Assembly (NCBI RefSeq): GCF_000264945.2
Contig: NZ_CP013070.1
Location: forward strand, 2,604,001-2,668,000
Direction: 5' to 3'
Source: Sphingobium indicum B90A
Lineage (GTDB): Bacteria; Pseudomonadota; Alphaproteobacteria; Sphingomonadales; Sphingomonadaceae
DNA: 64,000 nt
In this document: in pieces, positions 39,922 to 48,821 of the stretch
How the letters are laid out: each line of letters opens with the position of its first letter
Numbering within the stretch: position 1 is the first letter of the stretch
Program-made: the position numbers and the translations under genes
The notes under the pieces: generated by a model
What the model was told of the DNA's origin: nothing
The model's input: the letters and a program-made list of their open reading frames with translations, nothing else
Databases searched by the model: none

Positions 39922-41733
39922 TCAGGCATAGCGCGCGCGCGCGGCGGGATTGCCGGCATGGCGCAGCTCGTCATGGTTAAGAACGGCCGGATCGCCGGAA
40001 TTTTTAGCGGCGAACGCGCTATTTTCCTGCGGACGCCAACGCCCCTGGCCCTGGGCCTGTCCCTGGGATTGCGCCATGTTCTGGCCGTTGTTCGCCCATG
40101 CGTTCGCGCCCTGGGAGCCCTGCTGCTGGGAGGATTGCTGTTGATTGGCGCTGTCCGCCTTCGCGGCCTCGGCCACATGCGGCATGCGCTCGATCTTCAC
40201 CTCGGCGATGCGCACCGCCGAAAGGCCCGCGTCGATGCGCAGCCGGTCGCTGTCCTGGCGCAGCGCCATTTCGGCGGCTTCGCTGGCGACGGTCAGGCTG
40301 ACCGCCGCGCCGTCGCTGCCCTGGCGGATGTCCACCTGCACGGCGCCAAGCTGGTCGGCGTTGATCTGGAACCGGCCCTGCGCGCCGTTCGCGGACAGCC
40401 CGGCAATCTCGCGGGCCAGCCCGTCGATCCACTGGCCGGAAACGCCCATGTCGACAATCTGCGCGCCCAGGCTGGCGGACAGGTCGACTGGCTGCGGCGC
40501 CACGACCGGCGGGATAGAGGGGGCGGAAGCAAGCTGGGCGAGCGGCATCTGCGGCACGGCATCGACCGGGTTATGCTGGGCGCTATGCGTCGGAGCAGCC
40601 TCGACCGGCGTGGCGGCGCTGCCCGTTTTGACGCGGGCCGCGAGCGGTTCCCCGGCGCGGACCGGCGTGCCCGGCTGGCGAGCGGCGACCTGATCGCGGA
40701 CCAGCTGGAGCAGGGCAAGCGCCTCGGACTTCATCGGGATGCGGTCGGAAGCCGGATCGGCGACAGGGCCTTTCGCGTGATCGGCCGATGCCGCAGGCGC
40801 TGCAACGGCAGGCTGAACGGGGCCTTTTGCCACATGAGTTTTTTCAACCGGCGGCTGAGCGGTAACCGGCTGTCCGGCAATCTGGGGCGGCAATGGCGCC
40901 GCCGCTGCCGGCAGATTTTTGCCGCTTTCCGGCTGGACGGACACTATTTCGGGGGCCGCGGCCGCCGATGTCGGCGGCGGCACCGGAACGCCTTGCAGCG
41001 CCGGCGTCTGGACAGCGGCGACGACCATTGCCGGAGCCTGTGTCGCCTCGGCCTGCTCCTTCGGCTTGTCCTTGCCGCTCGGTTCGGCTTCCGCCGGCTC
41101 GTCGGCATGCTCCACCGCAGCGGCTTCGGGCAAGGCCTCCGCCTTCTCCGGCTTGGCTTCCTTGCCGGGGCGCGCGGCCTTGGCCGGGGGATCGGGCGTC
41201 AGGATCGGCAGTTCCGGCGCCTCGACCTCGCCCTCTTCCATCGCGACCAACACCGGAACAGGCATTTCCGCCGCGACCTCCTCGACAGAGTCGGTATTCG
41301 GCGCAGGCACCGTCCCCTCGACGGCGGGCTCGGCCGGCGCGTCGATCTTCCTGGCAAGTCCGGGCGGCAGGGGCAGCGAATCCTTGCGATGGCCCTGCAC
41401 CGCCCTCAATGCGTTGGCGAGGCCGAAGGGCAAGGGGGAAGGCGTCTCGCCCTGCGCATCGGCAGCATCGGACTTGCCGCCCTTGGCCGGCGCGACCTCC
41501 ACGCCTTCGGCGTCATCAGCGACCATGGGCGCAATTTCCTGCGGCAGGCCCGCGATCCCGGCGCTTTCCTGCGCGTCCGGCTTGGCGTCCATCGTGCCGT
41601 TCAGCAGCTTGGCGAAATCCGCCGCCCCTTCCGCGGGCACGGCCGACGCAGCCGCGCCGTCGGCGGGCATGGGCGTCGCCGCCGAGGAAAAGAGCAGCGC
41701 CTTGAGGCTCGTCAGCATGTTCACGTCAGACAT
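39922..41733 (-). CDS. fliK: Flagellar hook-length control protein FliK
   Basis: A 603-residue Ala/Pro-rich protein, long and low in order through the middle, ending in a compact domain (about 455-545) with RFQINADQLGAVQVDIRQGSDGAAVSLTVASEAAEMALRQDSDRLRIDAGLSAVRIAEVKIE, the FliK C-terminal (Flg_hook) domain that triggers the FlhB switch. It is exported and measures hook length. The gene overlaps the end of fliJ by 8 bp. Confidence 0.88.
   Translation of the reverse strand: MSDVNMLTSLKALLFSSAATPMPADGAAASAVPAEGAADFAKLLNGTMDAKPDAQESAGIAGLPQEIAPMVADDAEGVEVAPAKGGKSDAADAQGETPSPLPFGLANALRAVQGHRKDSLPLPPGLARKIDAPAEPAVEGTVPAPNTDSVEEVAAEMPVPVLVAMEEGEVEAPELPILTPDPPAKAARPGKEAKPEKAEALPEAAAVEHADEPAEAEPSGKDKPKEQAEATQAPAMVVAAVQTPALQGVPVPPPTSAAAAPEIVSVQPESGKNLPAAAAPLPPQIAGQPVTAQPPVEKTHVAKGPVQPAVAAPAASADHAKGPVADPASDRIPMKSEALALLQLVRDQVAARQPGTPVRAGEPLAARVKTGSAATPVEAAPTHSAQHNPVDAVPQMPLAQLASAPSIPPVVAPQPVDLSASLGAQIVDMGVSGQWIDGLAREIAGLSANGAQGRFQINADQLGAVQVDIRQGSDGAAVSLTVASEAAEMALRQDSDRLRIDAGLSAVRIAEVKIERMPHVAEAAKADSANQQQSSQQQGSQGANAWANNGQNMAQSQGQAQGQGRWRPQENSAFAAKNSGDPAVLNHDELRHAGNPAARARYA
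39973..39980 (-). promoter_or_regulatory. CtrA-type octamer TTAACCAT before fliL
   Basis: TTAACCAT on the - strand lies inside the 3' end of fliK, about 80 bp before the fliL ATG. It could mark an internal promoter for fliLMN. Candidate only. Confidence 0.35.
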
Positions 41734-42151
41734 CTCCTGTCCTCTGCATCCGGCGATAGCGCGGCAGGGCCGCCAACTTGTTCTCCCGCCATTCCTCCAG
41801 GTCCGCGCGGGCGCGATCCTTGAGCTTCACGGCGATTTCGCGATCCCGATTGGCCGCCAGGGAAAGGCCTTCCTTGGCCTCCACCTTGCGGCGCGCATCG
41901 TAGAGCGCACCATCCAACTGACGCCCCGCCTGTTCCAGACGGCCCGCCAGTTCCTGCATCGCTGCAAAATTCGCGCCAGTTGCGACGCCCTGGCCGGTAA
42001 AAAGATCGTTGCGCACATTGCGCAGCCTTTGGGCGTTGCGGGCGATACCCTCCGCCTCGTCGCGGGCGCGGGCGGTTTCGGCGACGGCCATGGCATGCTG
42101 GACATGGCGGACGCGCAGCACGCGCTGGCGGCGGGCGACCTCCCCCTTCAC
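41726..42151 (-). CDS. fliJ: Flagellar export protein FliJ
   Basis: A 141-residue, almost wholly coiled-coil protein that links the FliI ATPase to the export gate. The sequence is rich in Ala, Arg and Glu in heptads. It begins with GTG at 42151, overlapping the fliI stop by 4 bp, and overlaps fliK at its end. Sequence conservation of FliJ is low, so context carries much of the call. Confidence 0.82.
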   Translation of the reverse strand: MKGEVARRQRVLRVRHVQHAMAVAETARARDEAEGIARNAQRLRNVRNDLFTGQGVATGANFAAMQELAGRLEQAGRQLDGALYDARRKVEAKEGLSLAANRDREIAVKLKDRARADLEEWRENKLAALPRYRRMQRTGDV

Positions 42152-43476
42152 GCGCCGAACTCGGCGATCAGGGCGGCGGCGCTGGTGTCGAGGTCGATGA
42201 AGCTCTTTTGATCCTGCCGGATGAAGTCGAGGATTTCCTGCCGCCGCTGCACGGCTTCGTCGATCACCGGATCGTTGCCGGGGCGATAGGCGCCCATCAG
42301 GATGAGGTCGCGATTCTCCTCATAGGCGGCCCAGAGGCGGCGATAGGCGGCGGCCGCCATGCGATGCTCGTCCGGCACCACATCGGCCATGACGCGAGAC
42401 AGCGACTTGCCGACATCGATGGCCGGGAAGATCGCCTGTTCCGACAAATGGCGGGACAGCACGAAATGCCCGTCCACGATGGCGCGGGCGGCGTCGACGA
42501 TGGGATCGTCGGTATCGTCGCCATCGGCCAGCACGGTATAAAGCGCGGTGATCGATCCGCCGCTGCGCGCATCGACGCCGGCGCGCTCGACCAGACGCGG
42601 GATCAGGGCGAGGGCGGAGGGCGGATAGCCCTTCATCGCGGGCGGTTCGCCCAGGGCAAGGCCGATCTCGCGCTGCGCATGGGCGCAGCGGGTCAGGCTG
42701 TCGATCAGCAGCAGCACCTTCTTGCCCCGCGCCCGGAAATATTCGGCGATGGCGGTGGCGCGCGCGGCGGCGCGCAGGCGCAGCACCGGCGGATGATCGG
42801 CGGGGACGGCGACGACGATGCTCTTGCGCATCGCGCCTTTCAGCTTGGTTTCCAGGAAATCGCTGACCTCGCGGCCGCGCTCCCCGATCAGGCCCGCGAC
42901 GACGATGTCGGCCTCGGCGCCCTGGATCATCTGGCCCATCAGCACCGACTTGCCCACGCCCGAACCCGCGATGATGGCGATGCGCTGGCCGCGCCCGGCG
43001 GTCAGCAGCGCGTTGACGGCGCGCACGCCAAGGTCGAAAGGCTCGGTCACGCGGCCCCGGTCGAGCACATTGCCCTTGACCCCGTTCAATGGCCAGCTAC
43101 CGCCCGCGATAATCGGCCCCTTGCGGTCCAGCGGCTGGCCCATGGCGTCGATCACGCGGCCGATCAGGCCCTCGCCCACCTGCACCATGGTCGCCTGGCT
43201 GTCCGGCTCCACCCGCGCGCCATTTTCCAGCGGCGCGTCCGCGTCCAGCGGCACCAGCAGCGTCCTGTCGCCGCGAAAGCCCACCACCTCGGCGCGGCAG
43301 ATGGTGCCGTCCGAAGCGATCAGCCGCGCTCCCGCGCCGATGGGGCGGCGGAAGCCGGTGACTTCCAGCATCCCCGCATCATGGCTGACCAGACGGCCGA
43401 CATGGCGGGGCGCGCGGTTCTGCACCTGCATATGGTCGAACAGCGTTTCCGCCTGGGCCAGCGCGGCGCGGATCAT
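42148..43476 (-). CDS. fliI: Flagellum-specific ATPase FliI
   Basis: A 442-residue F1-like ATPase of flagellar export. Walker A GSGVGKS is at 171-177, the catalytic region is GLIGERGREVSDF, and VLLLIDSLTRCAHAQREIGLALGEPPAMKGYPPS is the FliI family signature with the Walker B Asp. The C-terminal helical domain is complete. Overlaps fliH and fliJ by one to four bases. Confidence 0.96.
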   Translation of the reverse strand: MIRAALAQAETLFDHMQVQNRAPRHVGRLVSHDAGMLEVTGFRRPIGAGARLIASDGTICRAEVVGFRGDRTLLVPLDADAPLENGARVEPDSQATMVQVGEGLIGRVIDAMGQPLDRKGPIIAGGSWPLNGVKGNVLDRGRVTEPFDLGVRAVNALLTAGRGQRIAIIAGSGVGKSVLMGQMIQGAEADIVVAGLIGERGREVSDFLETKLKGAMRKSIVVAVPADHPPVLRLRAAARATAIAEYFRARGKKVLLLIDSLTRCAHAQREIGLALGEPPAMKGYPPSALALIPRLVERAGVDARSGGSITALYTVLADGDDTDDPIVDAARAIVDGHFVLSRHLSEQAIFPAIDVGKSLSRVMADVVPDEHRMAAAAYRRLWAAYEENRDLILMGAYRPGNDPVIDEAVQRRQEILDFIRQDQKSFIDLDTSAAALIAEFGA

Positions 43477-44108
43477 CAGGCCTTGCCCTCCATGTCGTCC
43501 AGCAGGGCGCGCAGGCGGGACAGGCGCACATCCGGCCCGTCCTCGACCCAGCCGTCCGCCGTTTCCAGGCGCACGCAGCCGCGCTGCATCGCCCCGTCGG
43601 GCACCAGCTTCACGCCGATGCTTTCGCCCTCCAGCAGTTCGATGTCGTCGGGATGCAGGTGCAGCGCGCCCTTTTCGTCATTTTCCTCGATGAAGGCGGC
43701 CACGCTGTCGCACCGCTGGAGCAGCCGTTCGATGTCGATCTCCACCTCGCCCACGATCTGCTCGACCAGCCGCACCACCGTGGCGGAGAGCATGGTGGAG
43801 AGCATGCCGCTGGGCGCGGGCGTCAGCAGTTCCAGCGCTTCGGCCAGGCGGCGGCGCGCGTCGGCGTCGGTCGCATTGGCCTCCGCCGTCACGCGACTGC
43901 CTTCATCGAAACCCATGGCGAAGGCCTCCATGCGGGCCTGTTCCAGCAGGTCTTCCTCGGTTTCCGGCACGCTGTCGTGCATCGCCTGTCCGGACGGGGC
44001 ATGCATCGGCGTGAACCGGCTGCGGAAGCCTCCGCTCGTCACCTGACCCATGCCGCCCAGGGGCACGCTGGCGACGTCGGCATTGGTCCAGAGCTTAGAC
44101 AAAATCAT
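43476..44108 (-). CDS. fliH: Flagellar assembly protein FliH
   Basis: A 210-residue regulator that binds FliI and delivers it to the export gate. ATVVRLVEQIVGEVEIDIERLLQRCDSVAAFIEENDEKGALHLHPDDIELLEG is the conserved FliH/YscL core. The ATG at 44108 (MILSKLWTNAD) has AGGGGA just upstream and lies within the end of fliG; a start at 44141 lacks support. Confidence 0.85.
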   Translation of the reverse strand: MILSKLWTNADVASVPLGGMGQVTSGGFRSRFTPMHAPSGQAMHDSVPETEEDLLEQARMEAFAMGFDEGSRVTAEANATDADARRRLAEALELLTPAPSGMLSTMLSATVVRLVEQIVGEVEIDIERLLQRCDSVAAFIEENDEKGALHLHPDDIELLEGESIGVKLVPDGAMQRGCVRLETADGWVEDGPDVRLSRLRALLDDMEGKA

Positions 44109-45108
44109 TCCCCTTGCCGCCCAGCATGATGGTGCCCGCATCCGCCATGCGGCGGGCGGTGGCGATGATCAGCTTCTGCGCGTCGATGACCTCGGCCAGG
44201 CGGATCGGCCCGCGTTCCTCGATCTCGTCGGCGATGGCCTGGGCGGCGCGCGCCGACATGGAACCGAATATCTTGGCCTTCAGCATGTCGTTCGCCCCCT
44301 TCAGCGCGACCACCAGGATCGAACTGTCGACGGTGCGCATCAGCGTGCCGAGATTCTTGTCGTCCATGTCGATCAGATTGTCGAAGACGAACATCTCCTC
44401 CTCGATGGTCTGCGCGACCATCTTGTCCCGCTTGGCCAGCGCCTTGATGATGCGCTGCTCATTGTCCTTGCGGACATTGTTCATGATCGCCGCCGCCTCG
44501 ACCGTGCCGCCGCGCTGAGACGCGCCGCCCTGCTTCTTGGCCATGTTGCCGCGCAGCAGGAGCTGCTCCAGATCGTCCAGCGCCTCGTTCGACACGGGGC
44601 CGAGCGTGGCGATGCGATAGACGATCTCCTCCTGATATTCGGTCGGCAGCAATTGCAGCACGTCGGCGGCGATCGGCGCCTCCAGATGGGCGAGCACGAT
44701 GGCCATGATCTGCGGATGCTCCGCCTCGATCAGGGAGGCGATCTCCTTGGCGTCCATCCATTTCAGCATCTCAAGCTGGGTCGAACGGGTCGGCGGGGTG
44801 ATGCGGGCGAGCATGTTCTCCGCCCGCTCCTCGCCCAGCGCCTTGGTCATCGCGCCGCGAATATGGCGGGTCGCGCCATAGCCGATGGTGGTGCGCTTCT
44901 TCGCCTTTGTGACGAAATGGTCCAGCGCCTCGTTGACTTCCTCGACCTGCACGTCGGCCACGTCATACATGGCATAGCCAAGCTGGCGGACCTCGTCAGG
45001 CTCCAGGCGGGACAGGATCTGCGCGGCCTCGTCCTCGTCAAACAGCATCAGCAGGACGGCGGCGGCGGCGCTGCCCTTCAGCGCCGGGGCGGTGGCGGCG
45101 TCAGGCAT
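44095..45108 (-). CDS. fliG: Flagellar motor switch protein FliG
   Basis: A 337-residue rotor protein that transmits torque from MotA. SAAAAVLLMLFDEDEAAQILSRLEPDEVRQLGYAM (FliGN), HPQIMAIVLAHLEAPIAADVLQLLPTEYQEEIVYRIATLGPV (middle) and the charged C-terminal helix SMSARAAQAIADEIEERGPIRLAEV, which holds the torque residues, are all present. It overlaps fliF by 8 bp. Confidence 0.96.
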   Translation of the reverse strand: MPDAATAPALKGSAAAAVLLMLFDEDEAAQILSRLEPDEVRQLGYAMYDVADVQVEEVNEALDHFVTKAKKRTTIGYGATRHIRGAMTKALGEERAENMLARITPPTRSTQLEMLKWMDAKEIASLIEAEHPQIMAIVLAHLEAPIAADVLQLLPTEYQEEIVYRIATLGPVSNEALDDLEQLLLRGNMAKKQGGASQRGGTVEAAAIMNNVRKDNEQRIIKALAKRDKMVAQTIEEEMFVFDNLIDMDDKNLGTLMRTVDSSILVVALKGANDMLKAKIFGSMSARAAQAIADEIEERGPIRLAEVIDAQKLIIATARRMADAGTIMLGGKGNDFV

Positions 45109-46852
45109 TTTCCTTCTTCCCTTCCTTTAGAAGGTCGCGGACGACCAGGGCGGCGCGGTCGGGATCCTGCTTCACGAAATTGCGGATCAGGTCGGCGCGC
45201 TGGGCGTAATCATAAGTGGAGGAGATCATGTCGAGCGTGATCGGCGTCGACCCGTCGGGGTTCGCCGTCGCCTGACGGCCGATCTCGGTGGAGATTTCCC
45301 GGCCGATCTTCTGGCCCTGGACGGCGATCTGTTCGGCGGCGGCGGCCTGGGCGGCGGCGCGGCGCTTCAGCAGCGGGCGGCCGATGCCGAAGATCAGCAG
45401 CAGCGCGACCAGCAAGGCGGAGACGTTGCGCACCAGCGGCGACACCCATTGGGCCTCATACCAGGGGGCCTCGACCACTTCCTCCTTGGCGAAGCTGCGC
45501 GATGACAGGGCCACCACGTCACCCCGCGCCTGGTCGAAGCCGACCGCGCCCTTCACCAGAGCCTCCAGGGCGGCGATTTCCTGCGCCGAACGCGGCTTGC
45601 CGTCAGGCCCGTTGTCCAGCGCGACGGCGACCGACAGGCGCTTCACCGTGCCGACGGCGTCCTTGGTGACGGAAACCTCGCGGCCCAGTTCGAAGCTGCG
45701 GTTGAACGTCTCCTCGGTCTTCATGAGCGGATTGCCCGGCGTGCCGGGCTGGGCGGCGGTCTGCGCGCTTTCCGTGCCCTGGGCAACGGCCTGTCCGTTG
45801 GGATTGGTCTGGGTGACGGTCGGGTTGACCGGCGCCTGGTTGCTGAGCGCGCCCGGAATGCCGCTTGCCTCGCCACCGGCGCCTTGCCCACGCGGGTCGG
45901 ATGCCCATGTACCCTGCTCGCTGCGAAGACGGGCTTCATCCTGCGGATAGGTTTCGCGAGTCGCCTGACGCTCGGCAAAGTTCAGTTCGGCATGCACCTC
46001 GGTCGAAAATTTGCCTGCGCCCAAAATCGGCGTCAGCAGCGCGATCACCGACTGGCGATAGCGATCCTCCATCCGGGTCTGCACGGCCAGTTGACGGTCG
46101 TCGGCGGCATTGCCGTCATTATTGCTGAGCAGGCGGCCATTCTGGTCGACGACCGAGATATCCTCCGGATTGAGTTCCGGGATGGAGGAAGCGACCAGAT
46201 GCACGATGGCGCTGACCTGCTGGTCGGTCAGCGACCGGCCGGAGGCGAGGCGCAGCATCACCGATGCGGAGGGCTTCGACCGCTCGCGCAGGAAGACGCT
46301 GGGCGGCTCGACCGCCAGGTGCACCTTGGCGCTTTCCACACTGTCGATGGCCTCGATGGTGCGGGCCAGGTCCATTTCGCGGGCGGAGCGCAGCTTTTCG
46401 CCCTCGACGGCGCGGCTGGCGCCCATGGGCAGGCTGTCGATCATGCTGTTGCCGTCGGGCGCGCTCTTGGGCAGGCCCTGCGCGGCGAGCATCATCTTCG
46501 CCTTGAAATAATCGTCCTCGCCGACGGTCATGCCGCCGCTATTGTCGAAATCGTAGCGGATGCCATTCTGGTCCAGCACCTGCGCCACGGCCGACTTGTC
46601 GGCATCGGGCAGGGCGCGGAACAGGTCGCGCTGCGGCGGTTCGCGCAGCGCCAGCCAGGCCGCGCCCGCCGTGGCGACGACGCCCAGCAGGCCCAGCAGC
46701 GGCAGGCTTTTCGCCACCGCAGGCTGCTTCATGAAGCCGGTGAAACGCGCCTTCAGCGCGTCGACGCCCTTCGCGCCTCCGAAAGAGGCGGGGCTGGTGG
46801 CGGGGAGAGCGGCGGCGCCGCCGACGGAGGGGGTGAGTGCGTTCTCGCTCAT
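45101..46852 (-). CDS. fliF: Flagellar MS-ring protein FliF
   Basis: A 583-residue protein forming the MS ring in the inner membrane. Two membrane helices, LPLLGLLGVVATAGAAWLAL near the start and SPLVRNVSALLVALLLIFGIG near residue 490, flank the periplasmic ring domains, which include the family region RTIEAIDSVESAKVHLAVEPPSVFLRE. The acidic/basic C-terminal tail binds FliG. Confidence 0.95.
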   Translation of the reverse strand: MSENALTPSVGGAAALPATSPASFGGAKGVDALKARFTGFMKQPAVAKSLPLLGLLGVVATAGAAWLALREPPQRDLFRALPDADKSAVAQVLDQNGIRYDFDNSGGMTVGEDDYFKAKMMLAAQGLPKSAPDGNSMIDSLPMGASRAVEGEKLRSAREMDLARTIEAIDSVESAKVHLAVEPPSVFLRERSKPSASVMLRLASGRSLTDQQVSAIVHLVASSIPELNPEDISVVDQNGRLLSNNDGNAADDRQLAVQTRMEDRYRQSVIALLTPILGAGKFSTEVHAELNFAERQATRETYPQDEARLRSEQGTWASDPRGQGAGGEASGIPGALSNQAPVNPTVTQTNPNGQAVAQGTESAQTAAQPGTPGNPLMKTEETFNRSFELGREVSVTKDAVGTVKRLSVAVALDNGPDGKPRSAQEIAALEALVKGAVGFDQARGDVVALSSRSFAKEEVVEAPWYEAQWVSPLVRNVSALLVALLLIFGIGRPLLKRRAAAQAAAAEQIAVQGQKIGREISTEIGRQATANPDGSTPITLDMISSTYDYAQRADLIRNFVKQDPDRAALVVRDLLKEGKKENA

Positions 46853-46853
46853 A

Positions 46854-47213
46854 TTACACCGGCATGCTCATGATGTCCTTGTAGGCGGACAGCAATTTGT
46901 TGCGGACCTGAAGGGTGGCTTCGAAGCTCACCGACGCCTGCTGCTTGGCCAGCATGACCCCGGCGATGTCGGTGGTTTCCCCCCGTTCGAACGAGGCGGC
47001 TGCTTCACCCGCCTGGTTCTGCAGGCCGTTCACCTGCTCCAGCGCCGATTTCAGCGCGTCGGTGAAGCCGCCCGGCGCGGTTGCGCCGTTGGTGCCGACG
47101 GCGGAACCCGCGCCGACATTGCCGGTCTGGGCGACATCGCGCAGCGCGGCGTTCTTCTGGAGGATGGCGTTGCGGATCGCCATCACGCTGTCGGTCGGAG
47201 AAATTCCGGTCAT
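46854..47213 (-). CDS. fliE: Flagellar hook-basal body protein FliE
   Basis: A 119-residue rod adaptor connecting the MS ring and export gate to the rod. GGFTDALKSALEQVNGLQNQAGEAAASFERGETTDIAGVMLAKQQASVSFEATLQVRNKLLSAYKDIMSMPV covers the whole FliE C-terminal domain. It begins 15 bp after the sigma-54 activator gene, so the two probably share a transcript. Confidence 0.93.
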   Translation of the reverse strand: MTGISPTDSVMAIRNAILQKNAALRDVAQTGNVGAGSAVGTNGATAPGGFTDALKSALEQVNGLQNQAGEAAASFERGETTDIAGVMLAKQQASVSFEATLQVRNKLLSAYKDIMSMPV

Positions 47214-47228
47214 TGCGCCCTACCCCCT

Positions 47229-48482
47229 TTAAGCCGCGATTTCGCGCATTTCGGCGAGCCGATAGCGCAACGTGCGTTCGGAAATGCCCAGCTTGCGGGC
47301 GGCGGCGGCGCGGTGGCCGTCCGTCTCGCGCAGCGCGGCGCGGACAGCCTCCAGCTTGCTGTTATGCGCCACGTCGCGCAGGCGGATCGGATCGGCGGGC
47401 GCCAGAACCTGCTCCACGATGCGAAGCTGCGGCGCGCCGGTGATGTGCAGGTCGGCAGGCTCGATCCGGTCGCCGTCGCGCAGGACCACGGCGCGCTGCA
47501 GCACATTGCCCAGTTCGCGGGCATTGCCGGGCCAGACATGGGCGGTCAGCTTTTCCAGCGCCGCGGCGGTCGGCCAGACGAAGGCGTCCTTCGCCGCATC
47601 CGACGAGCGCAGCAGCATGGCGGCGGCGATGGCGGTCACGTCGCCCGGACGCTCGGCCAGCGGGCGCAGCTCCAGCGGCATGACGTTGAGCCGCCAGTAG
47701 AGATCCTCGCGGAAGCGCCCGGCGGCGACTTCGGCGGCAAGGTTGCGGTTGCAGGCGGCAATGATGCGGACATTGACGGGAATGGAGTGAGTCGCGCCCA
47801 CAGGCAGCACTTCGCCTTCCTGCAGGGCGCGCAGCAGCTTCGCCTGCAGCGCCAGCGGCAGTTCCGCGATTTCGTCCAGGAACAGGGTGCCGCCGTCCGC
47901 CGCCAGGAACAGCCCTTCCGACGCCTGGGCCGCGCCGGTGAAGCTGCCCTTCTTGTGGCCGAAGAGCATGGCTTCCATCATGGTTTCGGGCAGGGCGGCG
48001 CAGTTGACGGCGATGAAGTCGCGGCTCACGCGGCCCGACTGGGCATGGAGGAAGCGCGCCATGCCTTCCTTGCCGGTGCCGGTGTCGCCCTGGATCAGCA
48101 CGGTGGCGTCGCTGCGGGCGACGCGCCCGGCCAACGTCATCAGGCGGGTGCTGGCATTGTCGCCCACCGCCGGAACCGCCGCCGGGCGGGCCAGTTCCGC
48201 GATCAGCGCGAAGGCGAAGCCCATATCCTCCAGGCCGAACGCCACGCGGGCGGGCAGGCCGTTGGCAGCGGGCACCAGGGAAGGCGCCCCGTCGACCAGG
48301 TTGATCAATATGTCGCGATGGGTCGCGTGACCGATTTCGGTGGCCAGCAGCACGCGCCGATCATCCCGCTCGCGCGGGCTCTGGGCGTCCACGATCCGGA
48401 CGGTAAAGAACGCATTTTCCAGCCAGTGCCGCAGGCCCGGAACGAGCGCGCAGACTCCTTGGCTCACGTCCAGAGATGACAT
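47229..48482 (-). CDS. Sigma-54-dependent flagellar activator (FlbD/FleQ type)
   Basis: A 417-residue enhancer-binding protein. The first 100 residues are not a normal receiver: no phospho-acceptor Asp pattern is seen. The AAA+ domain has Walker A GDTGTGKEG (132-140), the sigma-54 contact loop as GSFTGA (179-184, instead of GAFTGA), Walker B GGTLFLDE and the arginine region EDLYWRLNVMPLELRPLAERPGD. A Fis-type helix-turn-helix (DGHRAAAARKLGISERTLRYRL) ends it. It should activate the sigma-54 promoters of this locus. The upstream region holds a CtrA octamer and a CGGCAA/TTGCCG palindrome. Confidence 0.92.
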   Translation of the reverse strand: MSSLDVSQGVCALVPGLRHWLENAFFTVRIVDAQSPRERDDRRVLLATEIGHATHRDILINLVDGAPSLVPAANGLPARVAFGLEDMGFAFALIAELARPAAVPAVGDNASTRLMTLAGRVARSDATVLIQGDTGTGKEGMARFLHAQSGRVSRDFIAVNCAALPETMMEAMLFGHKKGSFTGAAQASEGLFLAADGGTLFLDEIAELPLALQAKLLRALQEGEVLPVGATHSIPVNVRIIAACNRNLAAEVAAGRFREDLYWRLNVMPLELRPLAERPGDVTAIAAAMLLRSSDAAKDAFVWPTAAALEKLTAHVWPGNARELGNVLQRAVVLRDGDRIEPADLHITGAPQLRIVEQVLAPADPIRLRDVAHNSKLEAVRAALRETDGHRAAAARKLGISERTLRYRLAEMREIAA

Positions 48483-48570
48483 GAACTTGTCCCCATGTTT
48501 TGGCCGGCTTGTGCCCCCGCACGCCCCTGACCCCTTCGATGGTTCAGGACTGCCCCAATGTGGTTATCAT

Positions 48571-48578
48571 ATGGTTAA
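48571..48578 (-). promoter_or_regulatory. CtrA-type octamer TTAACCAT before the activator gene
   Basis: TTAACCAT on the - strand, about 90 bp before the start of the sigma-54 activator gene. CtrA commonly controls the top flagellar tier in alphaproteobacteria. The neighbouring palindrome begins with the last base of this octamer's complement. Confidence 0.45.
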
Positions 48579-48600
48579 TGCGGCAAAGTCCTTGCCGCAT
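48578..48600. promoter_or_regulatory. Palindromic operator candidate ATGCGGCAA-N5-TTGCCGCAT
   Basis: Perfect 9-bp arms with a 5-bp spacer between the divergent activator gene and fliC. The inner CGGCAA...TTGCCG matches the palindrome upstream of flgB (59895). The position suggests autoregulation of the activator gene or control of fliC. Confidence 0.6.
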
Positions 48601-48639
48601 AACGGCAATTTTTTTCCGGACGGCCGGAACTTTTCGCCG

Positions 48640-48653
48640 GCATATATATATGC
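48640..48653. repeat. Alternating AT palindrome GCATATATATATGC
   Basis: A perfect 14-bp palindrome in the activator/fliC intergenic region, easily melted or bent. It could be an operator or part of a core promoter. The remaining bases of 48483-48731 show no coding frame. Confidence 0.35.
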
Positions 48654-48731
48654 GGCGGTGCCCGCCAAAGGCCGCGAACGCCCGGTTTCCGGGCCTTTTC
48701 AATAAAATAGCAGAAAAAATCGCAATGGCCC

Positions 48732-48758
48732 TAAAAGCTTTTTTCCCGGCGCCGTTAT
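48732..48758 (+). promoter_or_regulatory. Sigma-28 (FliA) promoter of fliC
   Basis: TAAA (48732-48735), exactly 15 bp, then GCCGTTAT (48751-48758), one mismatch from TAAA-N15-GCCGATAA. Transcription would start about 55 bp before the flagellin ATG. FliA and its antagonist FlgM are both encoded in this window. Confidence 0.88.
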
Positions 48759-48821
48759 CCCCTTTCGAGGCCGCAAGCAGCCTGATGGCAGCGACCTGAT
48801 AGTGAACGGAAAGGGATTATC

